Of a stretch of 64,000 nucleotides of DNA, positions 41,493 to 52,324 are shown piece by piece (the first letter of the stretch is position 1; every line of letters begins with the position of its first letter). Source of the DNA: Fictibacillus terranigra (GTDB taxonomy: Bacteria; Bacillota; Bacilli; Bacillales; Fictibacillaceae); contig NZ_JAUHLN010000003.1 in assembly GCF_030412265.1 (NCBI RefSeq), positions 310,001 through 374,000 of the forward strand, in the 5' to 3' direction. The notes beneath the pieces were generated by a model, which was not told the DNA's origin, made no database searches, and was given only the letters and a program-made list of their open reading frames with translations. Both the position numbers and the translations under genes were made by a program.

Positions 41493-43556
41493 TCATTCAT
41501 ATTGACTGATTCCATACTTTTCAAGTTTATAGTACAGGCTACGCAATGAAATACCGAGCGCCTTTGCACACTTGGTTTTATTGCCCTGAACCGCAGCTAA
41601 TGTGGTCTCTAAAATCTCTTTTTCGACTTTCTCGATTTGGAGAGCAAGCGGCTTTATATCTTCAGCCTCGGTAATACGCAATTTTTGCTCCTCCGTCTTT
41701 TCCAGGGACGGCAGATCGATATGGCTCGAGCCTATCGATTGTTCATGGGGATCCATATGGATCATCGCTCTCCCAAGCACGTTCTCGAGCTCTCTGACAT
41801 TGCCTGGCCATTCATACTGTTTTAGTATTGCTTCTGCTTGCACTGTTATTTCCTCAATATTTTTTCCATAATCCTGATTGAGCTTATGAATCAGGTGTCT
41901 TGCCAAAAGCCGGATATCCTGTTTTCTGGCACGAAGCGGCGGAATATAGATCGGCATTCTGTTCAGTCGGTAATAAAGATCTTCCCTGAAAGCACCTTCA
42001 CCAATTTTTCTTTCCAAATTAATGTTGGTCGCCGCAATCACTCTGACGTTGATTGGAATAGACTTCGTTCCTCCGACCCTTCTTATTTCTTTTTCCTGAA
42101 GAACACGGAGAAGCTTGGCCTGCATGGCGGGGGCAAGCTCACCGATTTCATCTAAAAATATGCTTCCTCCGTTAGCCTCTTCAAAGAGGCCTCGTTTACC
42201 TCCGCGCAATGCACCAGAAAAGGCACCTTCTTCATATCCGAACAGCTCGCTCTCAAGCAAAGATTCTGAGATGGCAGCACAATTGACCCTGATAAATTTA
42301 TTGTATTTCCTGCTGCTTCCGTTATGGATCGCATGAGCAAAAAGTTCTTTTCCTGTCCCGGATTCCCCTCTAAGGAGTACGGTAGCAGGTGTTGAAGCCG
42401 CCAGCCGGGCCTGCTCAACAGCAAATTTCATTTCCTCCGACTCACCTTTTATATCCTCAAACGAATATTTGGCCTCCAGCGTCCTGATAATTTGCCGTGC
42501 CCGGCTAAGCTCCTCTGTAAGAGATTTAATTTCGGAAACGTCGTGAATGACCCCGACACTGCCTTTCAGCACACCGTCAACGATGATCGGCGCTACATTT
42601 ACGACAACATCACGCCGCTGTGGCCCCACTTTTAATCGAGCCCCTCTGACAGGCTTTCGCGTCTTAAGAACCTGCATATGAATACTTTCGCCTTCAGAGA
42701 TATCTATTGTAGCAGGCTTTCCTATTACCTTCTCCGAGGTGAAGCCGGTTAGTTTTGTATAGGCAGGATTGATCATCAACCCTTTTCCCTCTTCGTCAAC
42801 AACCGAGATGGCCTCTTCTGAAGACTGGATAATCGCATGAAGCATCGACTGAATGCTTTTCAGATTGGTTACTTCCTCTGCCAGGTCGATCATTTCGGTA
42901 ATGTCTTTAAATACCGCAAAAGCACCCATCTTGTTTCCGAATTCATCAATGATTGGAATACGGGTTGTAATGATTTTAGTACCGTTATCGAGGATCTGCT
43001 CCTGGTTGATCTCTTCTTTGCCGTCAGACATCACCCGCGGCAGCTGGCTGTTAGGGATCACTTCCTGGACCGGGTGGCCGATCACATCTTCTTTTTTGCT
43101 TCCCGTCATTTTTTCTGCACTTTTATTGAACAATGTGACAGAAAGGTTTTCATTGATGGCGATCATGCCATCATGTGTCGAATCAAGAATCGTATTGATC
43201 TTATGTAGCTTGCTTCTATAAGAAGGGATGTAATGTTCACTCGCAGACAGCGCCTGAGAGAACTGCCAGGCAATGGACGAAGGGATGATACTCACTCGTT
43301 TCCCAAAATGAACCCTCGCTGTTTCTAGTGTTAATCGGCTGGTAAAGTCGATTAAAAAATCAACAGCAGGGTCAGCAGCTCCTTCCAAACTGTCTGCAAA
43401 AGGAATACTAAATTGCGCTGCGAGACGCTTTAATCCTTCAGAAGCTGAAGGTTTTACAATAATTATGGCACTGATCTGAATCACACGGGATGATGACAAC
43501 AGGTGTACCAGAGGCTCAAGATGCTCCCCGGTCCCATAAATAACTGCTTTTTGCAT
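41493..43556 (-). CDS. bkdR: BkdR, sigma-54-dependent transcriptional activator
   Basis: 687-aa enhancer-binding protein. An N-terminal region of about 110 residues is followed by two PAS-like domains ([18 protein letters not shown] and [17 protein letters not shown]). The AAA+ domain has Walker [16 protein letters not shown], the sigma-54-contact loop as GAFSGA in place of the usual GAFTGA, and Walker [13 protein letters not shown] Fis-type helix-turn-helix ([19 protein letters not shown]) ends the protein. AAGGAG precedes the ATG. Activates the ptb-bkd operon immediately downstream from its sigma-54 promoter, presumably in response to branched-chain metabolites. Confidence 0.93.
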   Translation of the reverse strand: MQKAVIYGTGEHLEPLVHLLSSSRVIQISAIIIVKPSASEGLKRLAAQFSIPFADSLEGAADPAVDFLIDFTSRLTLETARVHFGKRVSIIPSSIAWQFSQALSASEHYIPSYRSKLHKINTILDSTHDGMIAINENLSVTLFNKSAEKMTGSKKEDVIGHPVQEVIPNSQLPRVMSDGKEEINQEQILDNGTKIITTRIPIIDEFGNKMGAFAVFKDITEMIDLAEEVTNLKSIQSMLHAIIQSSEEAISVVDEEGKGLMINPAYTKLTGFTSEKVIGKPATIDISEGESIHMQVLKTRKPVRGARLKVGPQRRDVVVNVAPIIVDGVLKGSVGVIHDVSEIKSLTEELSRARQIIRTLEAKYSFEDIKGESEEMKFAVEQARLAASTPATVLLRGESGTGKELFAHAIHNGSSRKYNKFIRVNCAAISESLLESELFGYEEGAFSGALRGGKRGLFEEANGGSIFLDEIGELAPAMQAKLLRVLQEKEIRRVGGTKSIPINVRVIAATNINLERKIGEGAFREDLYYRLNRMPIYIPPLRARKQDIRLLARHLIHKLNQDYGKNIEEITVQAEAILKQYEWPGNVRELENVLGRAMIHMDPHEQSIGSSHIDLPSLEKTEEQKLRITEAEDIKPLALQIEKVEKEILETTLAAVQGNKTKCAKALGISLRSLYYKLEKYGISQYE

Positions 43557-43693
43557 ACCCAGCTCCTTATTTTTGCAATTATTTTCATACCTACATCATA
43601 CGGTTTTATGAAAAGGTTTGCAAGGATGGAATATTCATCGACAGCATTCCTCAATTACAGTAAAATAAAAAGGGACAAAGGAGAGGACCTTCG

Positions 43694-43930
43694 ATGCAAC
43701 GTTTAATCGCTCTGCTCATTATGGTGATCCCGGGCATTCTCGGGGTAGTCGGTATAAAATTAATGAGAGATGTATTATTTGGCATCCTTCATAACGGATT
43801 CGGTGCTCTTTGGCTTCAGTTTTTTGCCGGTTTCATCCTGTTTGTCTTTGGCCTTGCGTTTGTAGGGGGATTCATATTCTACCGGGACCGAAAACGAAAC
43901 AAAGTTCAAACCCGTTTCCAAAAAAAATAG
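43694..43930 (+). CDS. yqzF: DUF2627 family small membrane protein (YqzF-like)
   Basis: 78-aa protein with two membrane helices (LIALLIMVIPGILGVVGIKL and FFAGFILFVFGLAFVGGFIF) and a basic C-terminus (YRDRKRNKVQTRFQKK). Length, layout and location beside bkdR match YqzF of B. subtilis. GGAGAGG lies about 7 nt before the ATG. Function is unknown. It is divergent from bkdR and ends in a strong terminator. Confidence 0.82.
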   Translation: MQRLIALLIMVIPGILGVVGIKLMRDVLFGILHNGFGALWLQFFAGFILFVFGLAFVGGFIFYRDRKRNKVQTRFQKK

Positions 43931-43967
43931 CCCGCAGAAGAATTTTTCTTCGGCGGGTTATTTTTTT
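43923..43967 (+). terminator. terminator of yqzF
   Basis: AATAGCCCGC...GAAG / CTTC...GCGGGTTATT stem flanked by A-run and T-run; the yqzF stop codon is inside the 5' arm. Confidence 0.82.
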
Positions 43968-43970
43968 CAA

Positions 43971-44002
43971 CAAAAACAGAAGACCCGTATTGGAGCCTTC
44001 TG
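43971..44002 (-). terminator. terminator of spo0A
   Basis: On the minus strand CAGAAGG..C / G..GTCTTCTG (43977-44002), followed by TTTTTG. It is about 85 nt beyond the spo0A stop. Confidence 0.65.
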
Positions 44003-44085
44003 CGGATAAGCAGTAAGGAGATATACATTCAATGGTTAGGAAGGAATAGAACTGCAAGTTTGTTTTCTCCTTATTTCCTATGCGG

Positions 44086-44889
44086 TTAAACAGTCATACT
44101 TGATTTATGCTCGATCCTCAGCTTGTCTGCGACCATAGCAATAAATTCAGAATTGGTTGGTTTTGCTTTTGACATGGATACTGTATAACCGAAAAGGGAT
44201 GAAATACTGTCAATATTGCCACGGCTCCAAGCCACTTCAATCGCATGGCGGATCGCTCGCTCAACCCTGCTGCTCGTCGTATTGAACTTTTTGGCAATGT
44301 CAGGGTAGAGAACTTTGGTAATGGAACCCAGCAATTCAATATCATTGTATACCATGGAAATGGCTTCACGGAGATACATATAGCCTTTAATGTGGGCAGG
44401 CACACCAATTTCATGAATAATACTGGTGATGCTCGCGTCGAGATTGCGCGGCTGTTTAACCGTATTCACGGCAGCCGAACGAGCTGCAGAAGGACGCTGT
44501 ACAAAAGATTTTTCTGCCCCGCAGATCTGGCGGATCTGATTTGCAAGATTATCCATATCAAACGGTTTCAAAATGAAATAGGATGCACCGAGTTCAACCG
44601 CTTTTTTCGTAACATCTTCTTGTCCAAAAGCCGTAAGCATAATGACGTTCGGCTGTGGAAGGTGATCATTCGAGCGAATCCTCTCCAATACCGCCAGCCC
44701 GTCAAGATGCGGCATAATAATATCGAGTACAAGAACATCAGGATTTTTATCTTCAAGGACGTTCAGGCACTCCTGCCCATTGTAAGCGACACCAATCACT
44801 TCCATATCGTCCTGGTTTGCTAAATATTCTTTTAATAAACTGATCAATTCACGGTTATCGTCGGCTAAACAAACTTTTATTTTTTGCAC
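44086..44889 (-). CDS. spo0A: Spo0A, master regulator of sporulation
   Basis: 267-aa response regulator. The receiver domain has acidic D10/D11 and phospho-acceptor Asp56 in [14 protein letters not shown], with the Lys of the [11 protein letters not shown] switch. A short linker leads to the Spo0A-specific output domain ([20 protein letters not shown] and the recognition-helix region [20 protein letters not shown]). GTG start with GGAGGA upstream. It receives phosphate from the phosphorelay and controls entry to sporulation. Two 0A boxes lie upstream, consistent with autoregulation. Follows spoIVB, the conserved order. Confidence 0.96.
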   Translation of the reverse strand: MQKIKVCLADDNRELISLLKEYLANQDDMEVIGVAYNGQECLNVLEDKNPDVLVLDIIMPHLDGLAVLERIRSNDHLPQPNVIMLTAFGQEDVTKKAVELGASYFILKPFDMDNLANQIRQICGAEKSFVQRPSAARSAAVNTVKQPRNLDASITSIIHEIGVPAHIKGYMYLREAISMVYNDIELLGSITKVLYPDIAKKFNTTSSRVERAIRHAIEVAWSRGNIDSISSLFGYTVSMSKAKPTNSEFIAMVADKLRIEHKSSMTV

Positions 44890-45024
44890 GGATATTCCTC
44901 CCTATCCAACATTTTCTTCATTTCTCCTATAAGATTTCCACAAAAATCCTGTTTTCCCTTTATTTTTTCTCAAATTTTTAATTATGGTTAAAATAGCACA
45001 TTTTCTCTTCAATTATCTTAAATT

Positions 45025-45063
45025 TTCGACACTATATCACTTTTCTTAACCACGCTTGTCGAA
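45025..45063 (-). promoter_or_regulatory. 0A boxes upstream of spo0A
   Basis: TGTCGAA occurs on the minus strand at 45031-45025 and on the plus strand at 45057-45063. Both are exact matches to the Spo0A-binding heptamer, in inverted orientation 25 bp apart. They lie about 135-175 nt upstream of the spo0A start. Confidence 0.7.
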
Positions 45064-45145
45064 TTTTCTTTATCTATATGTATTGTATAAAATATTCATA
45101 CAAATGTCTATGAAAAGCAAAGAAAGTTTTCCTTTTGATGGAAAG

Positions 45146-45182
45146 GAAAAAGCAGAGGCTGCTATTAACTCGCCTTCTGCTT
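45146..45182 (-). terminator. terminator of spoIVB
   Basis: On the minus strand AGCAGAAGGC / GCCTCTGCT followed by TTTTTCC; the spoIVB stop codon lies in the loop. Confidence 0.7.
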
Positions 45183-46463
45183 TTGTTTTCCGTATATATC
45201 TATACCTGCTTCGTCGAGCATCCATTCAATGTGGACACCGTACCCTGAAGTTGGATCATTTACAAATACATGTGTGACGGCACCAATGATTTTTCCGTTC
45301 TGGATAATCGGGCTCCCGCTCATCCCCTGAACAATACCTCCCGTCGTTTTTAAAAGCTTGGGATCGGTAATTTTGATGACCATTCCCTTTGTCGCAGGGA
45401 ATTTTTGAGGGATGGAACTGACCACTTCCACCTGGAACGCCTGTACCTTTGTTCCATTCACAACCGTCAGAATCTTGGCCGGCCCTTCTTTTACTTCATC
45501 CGAAAAAGCAATCGGCAATGGCTTATCCCATCGTCCATTTGATAGTCCATCATTCAGTTTTCCGAAAATACCGAACGGACTGTTTCTTGAGATGCTCCCA
45601 ATGCTTTCATTTTCCTCTGAAAAACGAGCCAATTTCTCACCCGGATGACCATTGCTTCCTTTTTCGATGGAAGTAACGGTGGATTTCAGTATTTCTCCAT
45701 TATTTACGACGATTGGCTGCTTCGTATCCATATCAGAGATGACATGCCCGAGGGCCCCGTATTTATGGGATTGAGGATGAAAGAATGTCAGCGTCCCCAC
45801 TCCTGCAGCAGAATCCCTGATATAAAGCCCAATTCGGTAGGATAAATCATGTTTATCCTGCAGCGGCTGCAATTTTCGATGAAAGGTTTTTTTGTTTCTA
45901 ATCACTGTTACATCAAGCATACCGCCTGTTTTTCCGGCTTTTCTCACAAATGGCGCGACGTCGCCCATTTTTGCAATACTTTCCCCGTTAATCTTGGTAA
46001 TGATATCACCAACTTGAATATCTGCGATTTCGCCTGGTGATCTTTGACCTTTTTTAGTATCTACAAGATGATGGCCTACGACCAAAACACCTAAAGTATT
46101 CAGTTTAACCCCGATTGATTGTCCCCCTGGCACCACTTTCAATTCCGGCAGTACATTTATCCCCATTTTTTTCACCGGAAAGCCGCCTGCTTCGAGCGTG
46201 ACCACAGAATCACCATCCTCATGAGCATTGACTGAAAATGAGTGTCTGCCACTCGTTTTGCCTATTGATAAGATTGCTTTTGTACCTTTGGAAGCAACCT
46301 CAGTTCCCGAAGGCAGATTGGAAACCACACGGTCTTGTCCTTTAAAAACCCTTACTGCTGAAGGAAGACCGACGTAATCCTGAACCGGATGAAGAAAACC
46401 GATTCCCACCAGGCAACCAAGGAGGATCACACCTAAAATCCGCCTTATTTTATCTTTAACCAT
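45165..46463 (-). CDS. spoIVB: SpoIVB, signalling serine protease
   Basis: 432-aa S55-family protease. An N-terminal membrane anchor ([19 protein letters not shown]) is followed by a PDZ domain (about residues 120-200; [20 protein letters not shown]). The protease domain has the catalytic His in [10 protein letters not shown] and the catalytic Ser in [14 protein letters not shown]. It is made in the forespore under sigma-G and cleaves SpoIVFA to release pro-sigma-K processing in the mother cell. Lies between recN and spo0A as in other bacilli. Confidence 0.94.
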   Translation of the reverse strand: MVKDKIRRILGVILLGCLVGIGFLHPVQDYVGLPSAVRVFKGQDRVVSNLPSGTEVASKGTKAILSIGKTSGRHSFSVNAHEDGDSVVTLEAGGFPVKKMGINVLPELKVVPGGQSIGVKLNTLGVLVVGHHLVDTKKGQRSPGEIADIQVGDIITKINGESIAKMGDVAPFVRKAGKTGGMLDVTVIRNKKTFHRKLQPLQDKHDLSYRIGLYIRDSAAGVGTLTFFHPQSHKYGALGHVISDMDTKQPIVVNNGEILKSTVTSIEKGSNGHPGEKLARFSEENESIGSISRNSPFGIFGKLNDGLSNGRWDKPLPIAFSDEVKEGPAKILTVVNGTKVQAFQVEVVSSIPQKFPATKGMVIKITDPKLLKTTGGIVQGMSGSPIIQNGKIIGAVTHVFVNDPTSGYGVHIEWMLDEAGIDIYGKQKQKAS

Positions 46464-46547
46464 CTTTCACTCTCCTCGCTCCTTACCCACACCTCCAACA
46501 TGGCTGTACTACTAATTTTGCCTTAGAACTGTAAGATTATAACCGCC

Positions 46548-46579
46548 CAAAAAGAAAAAGCTATCCTTAAATGGATAGC
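46548..46579 (-). terminator. terminator of recN
   Basis: GCTATCC / GGATAGC (46560-46566, 46573-46579) with a T-rich tail on the minus strand. Confidence 0.75.
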
Positions 46580-46613
46580 ATTACATACGTATAATGGAGA
46601 TTGGGATGGAGGC

Positions 46614-48326
46614 TCAAGAAGTTTTTTTAATTTCTTCAGCCAGATCCAACAGTTCCCTGGCATGCTGTTTCGTCAGTTCCGTGATCTCCACTCCCGAGAT
46701 CATTCTTCCGATCTCATTGACTTTTTGTGTGGTTTCGAGCGATACGACATGTGTTGTTGTACGTTTGTTCGACGTTTCTTTGGATATATGCAAATGCGTA
46801 TCCGCCATTGCTGCGACCTGCGGAAGGTGGGTAATACACAACACTTGAGAGCCTTCTGAAACCCTGAATATTTTTTCTGCGATCGCCTGTGCTACACGGC
46901 CGCTCACACCAGTATCCACTTCATCAAAAATGATGGCAGTGATTCCCTGATGATGTGAAAAGATGGATTTCAGCGCCAGAATAACACGGGAGAGCTCCCC
47001 TCCAGAGGCTACTTTTGCCAAAGGCTTTAACGGTTCCCCAGGATTGGTCGAGATGAAGAACTCCACTTCATCTGACCCATATTTACCGAAATCCTGTTCG
47101 CGTATTTGCCCGCCTTCTTGCTGCAAAGAATTGATCACAATATCAAACACCGTTTTCTCCATGTAAAGCTCTTTAAGCTCCTGAAGGATCTCATTAGTCA
47201 GGCGCTCAGCAAGGTTCTTTCTTTTTTTGCCGAGCTTTTGAGCATGTTTCTGGAGAAGCTTCTCCTGATTTTGAAGCTGCTGCCGCAATGCTTCGATATT
47301 GCCGTCTTTATTTTGAAGTACGTCCAATTCTTTTTCGATCTTACACGCATATTCCAATATTTCATTTACACTGTTGCCATATTTGCGTTTCAGTTTACTG
47401 ATCTCATTCAATCTCGTCTCGATAAAATCGAGCCGTGCTGGATCAAACTCCATCGTTTCGAAGTAATTTCGAATGGTGAAAGCAGCTTCTTCCAAGGCAT
47501 AAAAATGGTTGGCCACATTCTCCTCCAGCTGGTGGAGCTCCTCGTCGAGATGAGCTACATTCTGCAGATGGCTTAAAGCGACAGAGATGTTTTCAATCCC
47601 TTTTTGCTCCCCGTACAAGGACTGATACGAATCCTGAAGGCTGTTGAACAGCTTCTCATAGTTGCCAAGCCTAAGCTTCTCTTCCTGCAGCTCTTCATCT
47701 TCATTGGGCAATAATTCGGCGTTGCTGATCTCTTCCAGCTGGTATTGGATCAGATCCACCCGCTGATTCATCTGCTGCTCATTCTCTGTCAGGTTTCTTA
47801 ACTGTTTTCTCATTTCCTTATAGTCATAATATACATCTTGATATTTACTGATTAGGTGTTCCATCTCATCACCGCCAAAGCTGTCGAGCAGCGAAAGGTG
47901 CATCTCGGGCTGCATTAAATATTGTGTCTCATGCTGGCCATGGATATCAACCAAAGATTGCCCAAATTCTTTTAAGAGCGAAAGCGTGACAAGCTTCCCG
48001 TTAATTCTGCATACACTTTTGCCGGACTCCATGATGTCCCTTTTCAGTACGATCATTCCATCCTGAATATCGATTCCCAGTTCCTCAGCTTTTGCAAAAA
48101 CAGGATGAGGAGAATCCACTAGAAATAGGCCTTCTATTTCCGCTTTATTCGTTCCGTAACGTACGAACTCTGAAGATCCTCTTCCTCCTATTAAGAGACC
48201 TATGGCATCAATGATAATGGATTTCCCTGCACCCGTTTCCCCCGTCAGTACGGTTAGCCCTTTATTGAATGAAATGGTTAACGCATCAATAATCGCAAAA
48301 TTGCGGATGCTTAATTCTGCCAGCAA
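46614..48326 (-). CDS. recN: DNA repair protein RecN
   Basis: 570-aa SMC-like ATPase. N-terminal Walker A is TGETGAGKSIIIDAIGLL, and a long coiled-coil middle (about residues 160-380, rich in Glu, Gln, Leu and Lys) follows. The C-terminal ABC signature is KVASGGELSRVILALK and Walker B is AIIFDEVDTGVSGRVAQAI. It tethers DNA ends early in double-strand-break repair. It lies 45 nt downstream of ahrC in the same orientation. I saw no good LexA box in front of it. Confidence 0.95.
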   Translation of the reverse strand: MLAELSIRNFAIIDALTISFNKGLTVLTGETGAGKSIIIDAIGLLIGGRGSSEFVRYGTNKAEIEGLFLVDSPHPVFAKAEELGIDIQDGMIVLKRDIMESGKSVCRINGKLVTLSLLKEFGQSLVDIHGQHETQYLMQPEMHLSLLDSFGGDEMEHLISKYQDVYYDYKEMRKQLRNLTENEQQMNQRVDLIQYQLEEISNAELLPNEDEELQEEKLRLGNYEKLFNSLQDSYQSLYGEQKGIENISVALSHLQNVAHLDEELHQLEENVANHFYALEEAAFTIRNYFETMEFDPARLDFIETRLNEISKLKRKYGNSVNEILEYACKIEKELDVLQNKDGNIEALRQQLQNQEKLLQKHAQKLGKKRKNLAERLTNEILQELKELYMEKTVFDIVINSLQQEGGQIREQDFGKYGSDEVEFFISTNPGEPLKPLAKVASGGELSRVILALKSIFSHHQGITAIIFDEVDTGVSGRVAQAIAEKIFRVSEGSQVLCITHLPQVAAMADTHLHISKETSNKRTTTHVVSLETTQKVNEIGRMISGVEITELTKQHARELLDLAEEIKKTS

Positions 48327-48371
48327 TTACATCACACCTTACTTTTTAAGCTTTTGAGTAAAACCGTTCAT

Positions 48372-48821
48372 TTAAAGCATGTCCAAGAACCGCTGCGAAA
48401 CGTCGGGAGAAACGTCCTTTGACCGGCAGATCACCAAGATCGTATCATCACCGCAAATCGTTCCCATAATTTCCTCCCAGTCCAGTTTATCGATCAATGC
48501 GCCAATCGCGTTTGCATTGCCGGGCAGCGTTTTCATAACAATCAAGTGATCAGCCTGATCAATGCTTACAAAGCTGTCGATCAGTGTCCTTCTCAGTTTC
48601 TGAAGGGGGTTGAAACGCTGGTCCGCCGGCAGGCTGTACTTGTATCTTCCGTCCGACATCGGCACTTTGACAAGGTGCAGTTCTTTAATATCACGGGAAA
48701 CCGTAGCCTGTGTCACATTAAAACGAGCATTGCGCAGCTCCTCGACCAGGTCATCTTGTGTTTCAATTTCTTTATGTGTAATAATTTCTCTTATTTTAAT
48801 ATGACGTTGGCCTTTATTCAC
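48372..48821 (-). CDS. ahrC: arginine repressor/activator AhrC (ArgR)
   Basis: 149-aa ArgR-family regulator, the same length as B. subtilis AhrC. The N-terminal winged helix includes [17 protein letters not shown], and the C-terminal arginine-binding hexamerisation domain includes [17 protein letters not shown] 48821 is chosen over a GTG 9 nt upstream because it aligns with AhrC (starting [12 protein letters not shown]) and has GAGGTGA at proper spacing. It represses arginine synthesis and activates catabolism when arginine is bound. Confidence 0.93.
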   Translation of the reverse strand: MNKGQRHIKIREIITHKEIETQDDLVEELRNARFNVTQATVSRDIKELHLVKVPMSDGRYKYSLPADQRFNPLQKLRRTLIDSFVSIDQADHLIVMKTLPGNANAIGALIDKLDWEEIMGTICGDDTILVICRSKDVSPDVSQRFLDML

Positions 48822-48910
48822 GTCTTTCACCTCATTTAAATATCGATTGAAGCTTAAAATCCTTTAATCATCTGCTCTTATCTTATAATATTGTCCCGTG
48901 CTTGTACATC

Positions 48911-48948
48911 TAATAAAATAGCCCGTATCACTGATTTGCAATACGGGC
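48911..48948 (-). terminator. terminator of the ispA-dxs-yqxC operon
   Basis: GCCCGTAT / ATACGGGC (48921-48928, 48941-48948), followed on the minus strand by TATTTTATT, just past the yqxC stop. Confidence 0.75.
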
Positions 48949-48958
48949 CATTGTTTAT

Positions 48959-49789
48959 TTATTCATCTGCATCCGTTTTTTTGAACAGCTGGTGGGCCTC
49001 TGTTACGACTTCTGCAATTTTTTCTTCTTGAAATGGTCGTTCAGCGGTTTCGGCTTCAGTCTTCAAATGAACGAGAAATTCGATGTTTCCTTCCCCGCCG
49101 GTTATAGGGGAATAAGAAAGATTTAGGACATTGTAGCCTTCATGGAGAGAAAATCGGATAATTTCCCCGATCACCCGTTCATGAATGACAGGATCCCGCA
49201 CGATTCCTTTTTTTCCAACATCAGCTCTTCCAGCTTCAAATTGAGGTTTGATTAAAGCCATAACCTCTCCGCCTGGTTTTAAGATCGTCTTAAGTACCGG
49301 CAAAATCAGCTTCAATGAGATAAACGAAACATCAATCGTAGCAAATTCCGGCAGGCCGAATTGAAGATCTTCCCGCTTAACATACCTGAAATTTGTTCGT
49401 TCCATAACAGCTACTCGTTCATCCTGACGGATCTTCCACGCCAGCTGGTTATAGCCGACATCAAGGGCATAAACGAACTTCGCTCCATTTTGAAGTGCGC
49501 AGTCGGTAAATCCACCAGTGGATGCCCCAATATCCAGCACAATTTTCCCTTCAAGCTCCAAATCAAATGCCTTGATCGCTTTTTCAAGTTTTAATCCGCC
49601 CCTGCTCACGTAGGGCATTTCGTTGCCTTTGACGGCAAGAGGGGCTTCAATATCGATTTTTAAACCTGGTTTGTCTAAACGTTCGCTGCCCGAATAGACA
49701 AGCCCGGCCATTATTGAACGCTTTGCTTTTTCCCTCGTCTCACTTAGCCCCCGTTCAACGAGCAAAACATCGATCCGTTCTTTCTTCAT
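48959..49789 (-). CDS. yqxC: TlyA-family rRNA methyltransferase (YqxC)
   Basis: 276-aa protein with an N-terminal S4 RNA-binding domain ([20 protein letters not shown]) and an FtsJ-like SAM-dependent methyltransferase domain ([37 protein letters not shown]). TlyA relatives make 2'-O-methylcytidine in rRNA; the 'haemolysin' label for the family is historical. Its ATG overlaps the dxs stop by 4 nt (ATGA), so the genes are translationally coupled. Confidence 0.88.
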   Translation of the reverse strand: MKKERIDVLLVERGLSETREKAKRSIMAGLVYSGSERLDKPGLKIDIEAPLAVKGNEMPYVSRGGLKLEKAIKAFDLELEGKIVLDIGASTGGFTDCALQNGAKFVYALDVGYNQLAWKIRQDERVAVMERTNFRYVKREDLQFGLPEFATIDVSFISLKLILPVLKTILKPGGEVMALIKPQFEAGRADVGKKGIVRDPVIHERVIGEIIRFSLHEGYNVLNLSYSPITGGEGNIEFLVHLKTEAETAERPFQEEKIAEVVTEAHQLFKKTDADE

Positions 49790-51687
49790 GTATATAGACC
49801 CTTTTTCTTTTTTTCTAAAACAAGTTTTTTTGTCCGCTCCACTACGTCTTCTGTTGTCATTCCAATCTCTTCTAGAAGTTTGGTCACACTTCCATGTTCA
49901 ATAAAACAATCTGGTATTCCCATTCTGTCGATCATTGTGGAGTAAAATTGATGTTCGTTTGCATATTCCAGAACGGCACTCCCGAAGCCGCCCTGCAGGA
50001 CTGCTTCCTCAATCGTAAGAATCGGCAAACCCTCACGCAGGATTTCCAACATCATCTTATGATCAAAGGGCTTGATGAAGCGCGCGTTGACCACCCTTGC
50101 AGAAACACCTTGTTTAGCCAGGGTTTCCCACGCCTCCAAAGCCATTGGGATCGTTGTTCCAAAGGTAAGAATGACAGCTTCATTTCCTTCTTTCAATACG
50201 TCCCAGCTTCCGATTGGAATTTGTTCATACTCGGTATCCATTTCTACACCAAGGCCGTTGCCTCTCGGGAAACGAATGGCAATCGGTCCATCGTCATATT
50301 GGACAGCCGTATGAACTAAGTGCTGAAGTTCGTTCTCATCTTTCCCCATGGCGATCACGAGATTCGGTATATGGCGCATAAAAGCAATATCAAACACACC
50401 TTGATGGGTCTCACCGTCCGCACCTACGAGCCCAGACCTGTCCACTGTAAGAATAACATTAAGATTCTGTCTCGCCACATCGTGGAGAAGCTGATCATAC
50501 GCGCGCTGCAGAAAAGTAGAATAGATGGACAGAACAGGCTTCATGTTTTGAGTGGCCAGCCCCGCTGCCATGGTCATCGCATGCTGTTCTGCGATTCCTA
50601 CGTCAAAAAGGCGTTCAGGAAACTTCTGTGCATACCCTTCAAGCTGCGAACCTACAGTCATAGCAGGTGTTATAACAGCGATCCGATCATCCTTTTCAGA
50701 AAGGTTGGCTAGTGTATCACTCACGAGTTTACTGTAAGAAGGAGCAGCCTGCTTCGCTTTAATCTTCTCGCCTGATTCAATTTTATATGGGCCCACTCCG
50801 TGCCAGTGATCGGTTTGGTCCTGTTCTGCCGGCTTGTACCCTTTCCCTTTTTTGGTCAATACGTGAACAATCACTGGGCCTTCTGTTTTCTTCGCATAAC
50901 GAAGGTTCTCCTCAAGATCAGACAAGTCATGGCCGTCAACGGGCCCAAGGTACGTGTATCCAAGTTCTTCGAAGAACATGCCAGACACCAGCATGTATTT
51001 TAAACTGTCCTTCAGCCTTTCGGCTGTGGCAGCGAGTTTACCGCCAAACGCCGGGATTTTGCGGATAAGAGATTCCAATTCGTCCTTCGCTTTATTATAT
51101 TTCTTAGCCGTCCTCATTCGCCCGAGTACGCTGTGGAGAGCACCGACGTTCGGAGCTATGGACATTTCATTGTCATTCAGCACAACGATCAAATCTTTTT
51201 TCTCATGTCCAATATGGTTCAATGCTTCAAGCGCCATCCCGCCAGTCAGAGCGCCGTCCCCAATAACGGCTACTACCTTTTCATCGGTTCCTTTTAAATC
51301 ACGCGCGATGGCCATTCCCATAGCCGCTGATAAAGAAGTGGAACTATGGCCGGTTTCCCAGACATCATGTTCGCTTTCCACTCGTTTAGGAAATCCGCAA
51401 AGACCTTTATATTGACGCAATGTATCAAATTGCGAAGTTCTCCCTGTCAGCATTTTGTGGATATAGGCCTGGTGGCCCACATCCCAGATCAGCTTGTCCT
51501 TCGGGCTGTCAAAAACCTTATGAAGGGCAAGAGTCAGTTCGACTACCCCTAGATTGGCACCGAGATGCCCGCCTGTCACAGAAAGCTTGCTGATTAAGAA
51601 GTGACGGATCTCCTGCGCAAGCTTCTTAAGCTGTTCCTGATCGTACGTCTTTAAGAACTGAGGGTTTTGAATATCTTCCAGTTTCAT
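49786..51687 (-). CDS. dxs: 1-deoxy-D-xylulose-5-phosphate synthase
   Basis: 633-aa thiamine-diphosphate enzyme starting the MEP pathway by joining pyruvate and glyceraldehyde 3-phosphate. ThDP/Mg motif [18 protein letters not shown], substrate-binding [12 protein letters not shown], the transketolase-like [11 protein letters not shown] equivalent [18 protein letters not shown] and [14 protein letters not shown] are all present. In the same transcript direction as ispA, OLE RNA and oapA upstream, tying isoprenoid precursor synthesis to that RNA. Confidence 0.95.
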   Translation of the reverse strand: MKLEDIQNPQFLKTYDQEQLKKLAQEIRHFLISKLSVTGGHLGANLGVVELTLALHKVFDSPKDKLIWDVGHQAYIHKMLTGRTSQFDTLRQYKGLCGFPKRVESEHDVWETGHSSTSLSAAMGMAIARDLKGTDEKVVAVIGDGALTGGMALEALNHIGHEKKDLIVVLNDNEMSIAPNVGALHSVLGRMRTAKKYNKAKDELESLIRKIPAFGGKLAATAERLKDSLKYMLVSGMFFEELGYTYLGPVDGHDLSDLEENLRYAKKTEGPVIVHVLTKKGKGYKPAEQDQTDHWHGVGPYKIESGEKIKAKQAAPSYSKLVSDTLANLSEKDDRIAVITPAMTVGSQLEGYAQKFPERLFDVGIAEQHAMTMAAGLATQNMKPVLSIYSTFLQRAYDQLLHDVARQNLNVILTVDRSGLVGADGETHQGVFDIAFMRHIPNLVIAMGKDENELQHLVHTAVQYDDGPIAIRFPRGNGLGVEMDTEYEQIPIGSWDVLKEGNEAVILTFGTTIPMALEAWETLAKQGVSARVVNARFIKPFDHKMMLEILREGLPILTIEEAVLQGGFGSAVLEYANEHQFYSTMIDRMGIPDCFIEHGSVTKLLEEIGMTTEDVVERTKKLVLEKKKKGLYT

Positions 51688-51708
51688 GGAAAATCCTCAC
51701 TTTCCAAT

Positions 51709-52308
51709 TTAATTCCTTCTCTTTCCTCTATTAGAAGAAGTATCAAATAGTTTAATCTTTAACTTTTCCTCAAAAAAATATATTAAACGGCCCACTTGAA
51801 AAATAATAATTGTGGCATGGTGGATCGCATATGATTTTCCGAACGCTTTTCCCCCAACCGTTAGCGCCGCAATCACCCCGGTAAACAGGATGGAGATCGT
51901 GTGCTCAAACACTGTTCCTTCCCCATGTCCGAGGTTCATGGTCAATTCTACAATAACTGCCGCTGAAGCCGTTCCGCTGATGATGCCTGATATATCCCCT
52001 ATTACATCATTGCAGAAATTGGCTACCCGGTCAGCATTCCTTGTAATAAGAATAGCATGCCGGGCACCGGGCACCTTTTCTGATGCCATCGCATGAAAGG
52101 GAACTTCATTCGCTGCAGTAGATGCTACACCAATAATATCAAAAATCACACCAATAAGAACAATAATTAACACGATGACCATTCCCATACCCCATGAAAC
52201 GCCGCTAAGGAGCAGGGTGGAAGCCACTGAAAAAATTGCCGCTAACACGAGCGTGATAACGGCAATGCCTGTACTCCATTTTAGCGATTTATGAAATGAA
52301 TGCTTCAT
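51709..52308 (-). CDS. oapA: OapA-like OLE RNA-associated membrane protein
   Basis: 199-aa integral membrane protein with about four hydrophobic spans (around residues 13-34, 42-62, 112-130 and 135-155). A polar segment (about residues 65-105) contains STAANEVPFHAMASEKVPGA and NADRVANFCNDVIGD, reminiscent of a DUF21/CorB-like core without CBS domains. The C-terminus is basic (SSNRGKRRN), suited to RNA contact. Its size, membrane topology and location, between a roughly 0.7-kb noncoding region and dxs, are those of the OLE-associated protein of Bacillus halodurans. That protein brings OLE RNA to the membrane. Identity is from context and layout. Confidence 0.75.
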   Translation of the reverse strand: MKHSFHKSLKWSTGIAVITLVLAAIFSVASTLLLSGVSWGMGMVIVLIIVLIGVIFDIIGVASTAANEVPFHAMASEKVPGARHAILITRNADRVANFCNDVIGDISGIISGTASAAVIVELTMNLGHGEGTVFEHTISILFTGVIAALTVGGKAFGKSYAIHHATIIIFQVGRLIYFFEEKLKIKLFDTSSNRGKRRN

Positions 52309-52324
52309 AAAATCTCCCTATATA

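Noticed and set aside
42837-43221. Two roughly 120-codon frames antisense to bkdR
   Set aside because: Both are shadows of the PAS region of bkdR and have no start signals.
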